The notes beneath the pieces were generated by a model that saw only the letters and a program-made list of their open reading frames with translations, made no database searches and was not told where the DNA came from. Of a stretch of DNA of 54,333 nt, positions 50,522 through 54,333 are shown piece after piece. Source of the stretch: DATLXH01 sp035576005 (GTDB lineage: Bacteria; Acidobacteriota; Thermoanaerobaculia; Gp7-AA8); NCBI GenBank assembly GCA_035576005.1, contig DATLXH010000098.1, positions 1-54,333 on the forward strand, written 5' to 3'. Both the position numbers and the translations under genes were made by a program. Within the stretch, counting starts at the first letter, position 1. Every line of letters begins with the position of its first letter.

Positions 50522-51691
50522 TTATCGCGACGTACGCACGGCGAATCGAATCTCCTGACCCTGCAGTTCCTCAGGTCCCTTGAAGGTTTTGGCGTACAAC
50601 AGGCTGAGCAGGATGTTGTAGTCACGGACGGTCAGACTCGCCTCGGCTCCCAGTCCCCCATCGAGGACGAAGTTGTTCACTTCCGTGAACGTTTTCGCCC
50701 CGAAGCCAAGACTCCCCGCCCCGGCGTATCCAATCGCATAAAGCGTGTTCCACTCAAGCAGATAAGTCCTGAGGTTCCTGTTCCTGAAGATCGGGAAGAA
50801 AAATTCGTTGCTCAGGTGGAGCTCTTCACTGCCGCGGTGTTTGTCGTCCACCCCTTTCATCGCGTCCCGGCCGCCCAGCTTGAACAATTCATTGTAAGGA
50901 ACGCTGAAGCTCTCTTCGAGGGGCGTACCGAGGGGCCGGCCGGTCAGACGCTTCTTCCGCATTGTGCCGAGGTGAGCGCGGGAGACGAGGAATGAGGTGT
51001 CCGTGAGATCCAGTCGCCGCAGCGCTTCCGTCTCGAAGCGGGTGTAGTCGAAGTCGCCCTCAATCCCCAGTGTCTGTGTCAGGGCAACGGCCAGTCCCGT
51101 TCGTTGCGGACCAATATCACGGTACGCAGTGAGAACAGGAACAATGCGTCCTCGCGACTCTCCGACGATCGCGTTCATTCGCTCGTCGAATGGCGTTCCG
51201 AACTGGTACGCGAGCTTGGTATAGACATTGGTCTTGTTGTTGTCGGGATCGGTTACGTCGCCAAAGCTCAGTCCGTCGGCCTGGAACCCCACAAAATAGC
51301 GATTGTTATAATTTCTCGGGTATTCGAAAAGAACCAGGCCCCCTCGCACCCGTTCAAATTCGCGGCTGCTGTTGGTGATGTCGGGAAATTCGAGGGAGTC
51401 AAAGAGGCTGACCCTGTAGCTGAATGTGTGCGCGTAGTACTTGTATCGAAGGAAGGTCGAGATATCGCCGTCAACAAACTTATAATTGCCCTGAGCCTCG
51501 AAGAGCACATTCTTGATCAGCTTCCGGATGCGAAGGCTGACCTCGCCTTCGGGGAGGTAGATGTTGAAATTCGGCAACCCTCCGTCACGACCGGGGCGCT
51601 GTGTGGCCGGCTCCTGTGCTGACTGACACCAACCAGTTTGTGAGAATGCGGTAACGACAATAAACAACGCTGCAGCGAGCATCCGTCTCAT
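50522..51691 (-). CDS. Outer-membrane beta-barrel protein, Omp85/surface-antigen-like
   Basis: About 389 aa. A signal peptide (MRRMLAAALFIVVTAFSQTGWC) is followed by alternating beta-strand sequence throughout, for example VLFEAQGNYKFVDGDISTFL and YYAHTFSYRVSLFDSLEF. Loops such as KLGGRDAMKGVDDKHRGSEE followed by HLSNEFFFPI resemble the L6-loop region (G-R-x-x-x-x-G) of Omp85/BamA-type surface antigens. The last strand ends IRFAVRTSR, without the common terminal phenylalanine. There is no POTRA domain, so it would be a TamA/patatin-barrel-like or stand-alone barrel. ATG 51691 has a G-rich run four bases upstream. It is divergent from the OmpA-family gene. Confidence 0.75.
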   Translation of the reverse strand: MRRMLAAALFIVVTAFSQTGWCQSAQEPATQRPGRDGGLPNFNIYLPEGEVSLRIRKLIKNVLFEAQGNYKFVDGDISTFLRYKYYAHTFSYRVSLFDSLEFPDITNSSREFERVRGGLVLFEYPRNYNNRYFVGFQADGLSFGDVTDPDNNKTNVYTKLAYQFGTPFDERMNAIVGESRGRIVPVLTAYRDIGPQRTGLAVALTQTLGIEGDFDYTRFETEALRRLDLTDTSFLVSRAHLGTMRKKRLTGRPLGTPLEESFSVPYNELFKLGGRDAMKGVDDKHRGSEELHLSNEFFFPIFRNRNLRTYLLEWNTLYAIGYAGAGSLGFGAKTFTEVNNFVLDGGLGAEASLTVRDYNILLSLLYAKTFKGPEELQGQEIRFAVRTSR

Positions 51692-51819
51692 GAGACCCCC
51701 AACCCTACGGGCAAAATTGGCCTGAACCGCCCTGATCTTGATTTTCGGGGCGACCCACAACTGAATCCTATGGTAAACTTCTAAGGTACAACGGGTTGCC
51801 GTCTGTAAACGGGTGTGTG

Positions 51820-51835
51820 TGGCACACGTCTTGTA
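51820..51835 (+). promoter_or_regulatory. Sigma-54-like promoter of the OmpA-family gene
   Basis: TGGCAC at 51820-51825, five bases, then TTGTA at 51831-51835: correct -24/-12 spacing with one mismatch (GT for GC). Transcription would start near 51847, about 48 bases before the TTG start. A sigma-70 alternative (TATAGT at 51851) lacks a well-spaced -35 box. Confidence 0.35.
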
Positions 51836-51894
51836 ACGGCCGTCATCAACTATAGTATCGCGTCCGAACGCGTGTGATTTTCAGGAGGTGTGCA

Positions 51895-53370
51895 TTGCGT
51901 CATAGAAAGCAGTTGTTACTACCGATTTTATGTCTTCTTGTCATGGTACCGTCACTCGGAGCCCAAACGGACTCGATGATGACCACCCCGATGTCGAGCA
52001 TGTCGATCTCGGACCGCTTGATGCTCAAGGCTCCTACCTCGAGCGGAGAGACGGGGCTTTTCACCACGATCACCCCCGGAACACTTTCACGAGGAACCTG
52101 GTCGCTCGGTTTTTACCTGAATGACTATGATCTTCTGGCAGGACGCTCCAACTTCGTCATTCCGAGCGCGCGCGGAAACGACAGGATGGGTTACGACCTC
52201 TACCGGCTCAACGCCTCAGTCGGTGTCGGAATCACAGATCGTTGGGAGCTTTCAGCGTCCCTTCCTTATGACCGTATCAAGAACGGTGGAAATGACCGCT
52301 CGGGCATCATCAATGGTCATGAGTACATCGGCAAATTCACCGACAGCGGTCTCGGAAATCTGCATATCGGAACCAAGTTCGCCCTCGGCTCGACTGAGGG
52401 CCCTGTTCGTTACTCTCTTTTCGGATCGGTTGACGTTCCGACAGGTGACGACGACGGAGGCATCTCGACTGGCGACCCGAACATCGGTGTCGGTCTGAGC
52501 TTCGGAAGTGAGCGGGGAACTGTTGCCGTCGGGATCAAAAAGACCGGCGACCGAGACGACGCATCATTCGCTACCCGCCGTCCAAACGGGACGATCTTCG
52601 GCACCAATACCAGCCGCGATGTAGCCGATGAACTTCACATCGACCTCGGATGGCAGACCGCTCTTAGCCGGTTCACACATACGAACTGGATCAACGAGGT
52701 CAACGGCACCTTCTACACAGGCGGAGACGCCAAACCGCAAAACCCAATCTTCCTCGTGACTGGTATCCGTCACTGGTTTGGTGACAGCGGCTGGGCACTC
52801 AACGCAGGCGTCCGCTGGAACGTGAACAAGTTCCGTGAAGACAGAGAGCATTGCGAGCTCACCGAGCTCGATGACTGCGCCCTTGGCGGTCTCGTCGGCC
52901 TCACCTATGCGCCGTTCGCAATCGCGCAGCTCGCACCTCCACCACCGCCCGTGATTCCTCCCCCACCACCAATCCTTGAAGTGCAACCACCCCCACCACC
53001 CCCAATCGTGGCTCCCCGGGAAATTCAGACGCTCAGAACTGACGAGATCCACTTCGAGCCAGCCTCAGCGCGTCTCACCAACATCGCGAAGGCCATTCTC
53101 GATGACGTTGCTCTCCGTATGAAACAGGAGCCAGCCTCAACAGCAGTCGTCGTCGGCTACACCGACAGCCGCGAAGCAACAGGTGCAAACGCCGATCTCG
53201 ATCGTCGTCGTGCCGAAGCGGTTCGCGACTATCTGGTCAGCAGACACGGGATCGATTCCTCCAGGATCACGGTCGAAACTCGCGGAACCAGTGACGCAAT
53301 CGGCGACAACAGCACTGCCGAGGGTCGTCTCCGTAACCGTCGTGTCGAGATCCGACTCCTTCTCCCATAA
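51895..53370 (+). CDS. OmpA-family outer-membrane protein
   Basis: About 491 aa. The signal peptide (KQLLLPILCLLVMVPSLGAQ) leads into a beta-barrel of about 300 residues (GITDRWELSASLPYDRIKNG, GLGNLHIGTKFALGS). A proline-rich linker (PPPPPVIPPPPPILEV) and a C-terminal OmpA-like peptidoglycan-binding domain follow: IHFEPASARLTNIAKAILDD, VVGYTDSREATGANADLDRR then RAEAV, and GRLRNRRVEIRLLL. It would anchor the outer membrane to the cell wall. The start is TTG 51895, six bases after a perfect AGGAGG; the GTG at 51874 would put that ribosome site inside the gene. A strong terminator follows. Confidence 0.93.
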   Translation: MRHRKQLLLPILCLLVMVPSLGAQTDSMMTTPMSSMSISDRLMLKAPTSSGETGLFTTITPGTLSRGTWSLGFYLNDYDLLAGRSNFVIPSARGNDRMGYDLYRLNASVGVGITDRWELSASLPYDRIKNGGNDRSGIINGHEYIGKFTDSGLGNLHIGTKFALGSTEGPVRYSLFGSVDVPTGDDDGGISTGDPNIGVGLSFGSERGTVAVGIKKTGDRDDASFATRRPNGTIFGTNTSRDVADELHIDLGWQTALSRFTHTNWINEVNGTFYTGGDAKPQNPIFLVTGIRHWFGDSGWALNAGVRWNVNKFREDREHCELTELDDCALGGLVGLTYAPFAIAQLAPPPPPVIPPPPPILEVQPPPPPPIVAPREIQTLRTDEIHFEPASARLTNIAKAILDDVALRMKQEPASTAVVVGYTDSREATGANADLDRRRAEAVRDYLVSRHGIDSSRITVETRGTSDAIGDNSTAEGRLRNRRVEIRLLLP

Positions 53371-53392
53371 ATCTTCGAAGCTTGCAGTAGGT

Positions 53393-53424
53393 AAAAGCCC
53401 CCGTTCGCGGGGGCTTTTCTTTTT
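53393..53424 (+). terminator. Rho-independent terminator after the OmpA-family gene
   Basis: GCCCCCG (53397-53403), TTCG loop, CGGGGGC (53408-53414), with AAAA before the stem and TTTTCTTTTT after it. It starts 23 bases after the stop. The flanking A and T tracts could extend the stem and allow some function on the other strand. Confidence 0.93.
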
Positions 53425-53490
53425 GGGTCATGCAACTCAAACTGGATCGGCTTTAAGCCAGAATACATTCTGCAGACACGGAGGCCTGAA

Positions 53491-54147
53491 TTGGACGCAT
53501 TCAAGGGAGGATGGATCGAGATCATCGCCGGGGGCATGTTCTCGGGAAAATCCGAGGAGCTGATCCGCAGGCTCCGCAGGGCCGTGATTGCCCGTCAGCG
53601 GGTGCAGGTCTTCAAGCCGCTTATCGACGACCGGTTCAGTCTCGAGGAAGTCGTCTCTCGCGACGACCGTCGTCTCAAGGCAAGCCCTGTTGCCACGGCT
53701 GAGGCCTTACTGGCCCGAGTAGAGATCGGGATTCAGGTAGTGGGAATCGACGAAGTACAGTTCTTTGACGATGGCATTGTCGAGGTCTGCATGCAGCTGG
53801 CTGATGCCGGCATCCGGGTCATTGCTGCGGGACTCGATCAGGACTTCCAGAGACGACCCTTCGGTCCGATGCCCGCGTTACTGTCAGTCGCGGAAGAAGT
53901 CTCCAAGATGCACGCCGTCTGCGTGCGCTGCCGAGGCTCGGCACATTACTCTCAGCGACTCTCAGGGGGAACAGCTCAGGTCGAGGTTGGAGACTCTTCC
54001 TATGAGGCGCGCTGTCGCGCCTGCTTCGAGCGGTACCGCGCGGAGGTTGAAGTCGAGCCTGCTGTTCAGCTGTCGATGCCAAAGCAAGCTCCTTCAATCG
54101 AGCTCACCTCCCCCGAAGAGACTGCAGAACGAGAACAAAACGCATGA
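53491..54147 (+). CDS. tdk: Thymidine kinase
   Basis: Type II thymidine kinase that phosphorylates thymidine for salvage. The 218-aa product has the P-loop GGMFSGKSEEL (about 14-24), the Walker B-like IDEVQFFDD, AAGLDQDFQRRPFGPM, the zinc-lid cysteines CVRC and CRACF, and the substrate lasso region near VEVGDSSYEARC. The start is TTG 53491, with GGAGG about six bases upstream. A tail of about 25 residues (QLSMPKQAPSIELTSPEETA) extends beyond the family core and looks disordered. It follows the OmpA-family gene but is separated from it by a strong terminator, so it has its own promoter. Confidence 0.95.
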   Translation: MDAFKGGWIEIIAGGMFSGKSEELIRRLRRAVIARQRVQVFKPLIDDRFSLEEVVSRDDRRLKASPVATAEALLARVEIGIQVVGIDEVQFFDDGIVEVCMQLADAGIRVIAAGLDQDFQRRPFGPMPALLSVAEEVSKMHAVCVRCRGSAHYSQRLSGGTAQVEVGDSSYEARCRACFERYRAEVEVEPAVQLSMPKQAPSIELTSPEETAEREQNA

Positions 54148-54192
54148 GCTCCACTTAGCCGCCTCTCGGCGCAGGTGAGAGACCGGGCTAGG

Positions 54193-54250
54193 GCCCGCAT
54201 TTCTCACAGAATGCGAGCGCAGGGACGCACGGCGTGCGTCCGGTACCCTG
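54193..54250. repeat. Possible third copy of the GCATTTCTCAC repeat end, plus nested hairpin
   Basis: GCCCGCATTTCTCACAG at 54193-54209 equals the left end of copy 2 (50314 onward). The following bases do not match the known interior: GGACGCAC (54223-54230) and GTGCGTCC (54234-54241) form a perfect hairpin inside CAGGG (54220-54224) and CCCTG (54246-54250). No matching right end appears before the window stops at 54333. The remaining sequence shows no gene. Confidence 0.55.
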
Positions 54251-54333
54251 TCCCTGACCGAGAAGATTGTCGTCGGCCATCGCTTTGGACGAGGGTTCAT
54301 GCCGGGATGCAGAATTCCTGATGCGAATGTCTG

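Overview
The window is a chromosomal segment of a GC-rich, Gram-negative (diderm) bacterium. LpxC, a TonB-like protein, an Omp85-type barrel and an OmpA-family porin show the outer membrane. Hanks-type kinases fused to TolB-like and TPR domains, a partner-switching operon, NtrYX, a DUF4388 protein and frequent TTG starts resemble an Acidobacteriota-like soil lineage. That assignment is inference from gene content; there is no rRNA here to test it. No phage, plasmid, CRISPR or transposase gene is visible.

Layout. 0.2-0.9 kb: a short-chain dehydrogenase. 1.4-10.4 kb: a signalling island with two Ser/Thr kinases (one membrane-anchored, one soluble) flanking an inverted operon of FHA-GAF-PP2C phosphatase, RsbW-like kinase, STAS antagonist and a small unknown protein whose first residues resemble an ECF sigma factor. 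10.8-19.2 kb: tRNA-Ala(CGC), a REC-degenerate GGDEF-EAL protein, phosphohexomutase, a thioredoxin-like ferredoxin, a single-domain receiver, TrmJ and GuaB. 19.3-23.3 kb (minus): HAD hydrolase, RNase Z-like protein, DacB and a TPR protein. 23.5-29.6 kb: acpP-fabF facing a PBP1B-like synthase, PgeF and a DUF4388 protein. 29.8-38.2 kb: a DUF2085 protein, a TonB-like protein, precorrin-2 dehydrogenase, GlyA, a YfhO-like membrane protein, FolC and AccD. 38.4-45.3 kb: an archaeal-type GAPDH, SmpB, LpxC, and DUF4390-NtrY-NtrX. 45.4-54.3 kb: tRNA-Gly(GCC), a receiver, YraN-MutL, an MDR oxidoreductase, a BON protein, an Omp85-like barrel, an OmpA-family protein and thymidine kinase.

Much of the gene set serves the envelope: fatty acid supply (AcpP, FabF, AccD), lipid A (LpxC), peptidoglycan (PBP1B-like, DacB) and outer-membrane proteins. 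Sigma-54-like elements lie before lpxC and the OmpA-family gene, and an NtrX-type activator with an intact GAFTGA loop lies just downstream of lpxC, so a regulatory link is possible but unproven.

The least ordinary DNA is non-coding: three stacked inverted-repeat modules at 4.37-4.95 kb; two copies of a 171-182 bp element with inverted ends at 7.9 and 50.3 kb, with a possible third end at 54.19 kb; and a perfect 43-bp inverted repeat at 31.5 kb. The least ordinary coding signals are an apparent AUC start on fabF, a possible CTG start on the first kinase, and the sigma-like stub in the partner-switching operon. I found no clear evidence of a wholly new multi-gene system.
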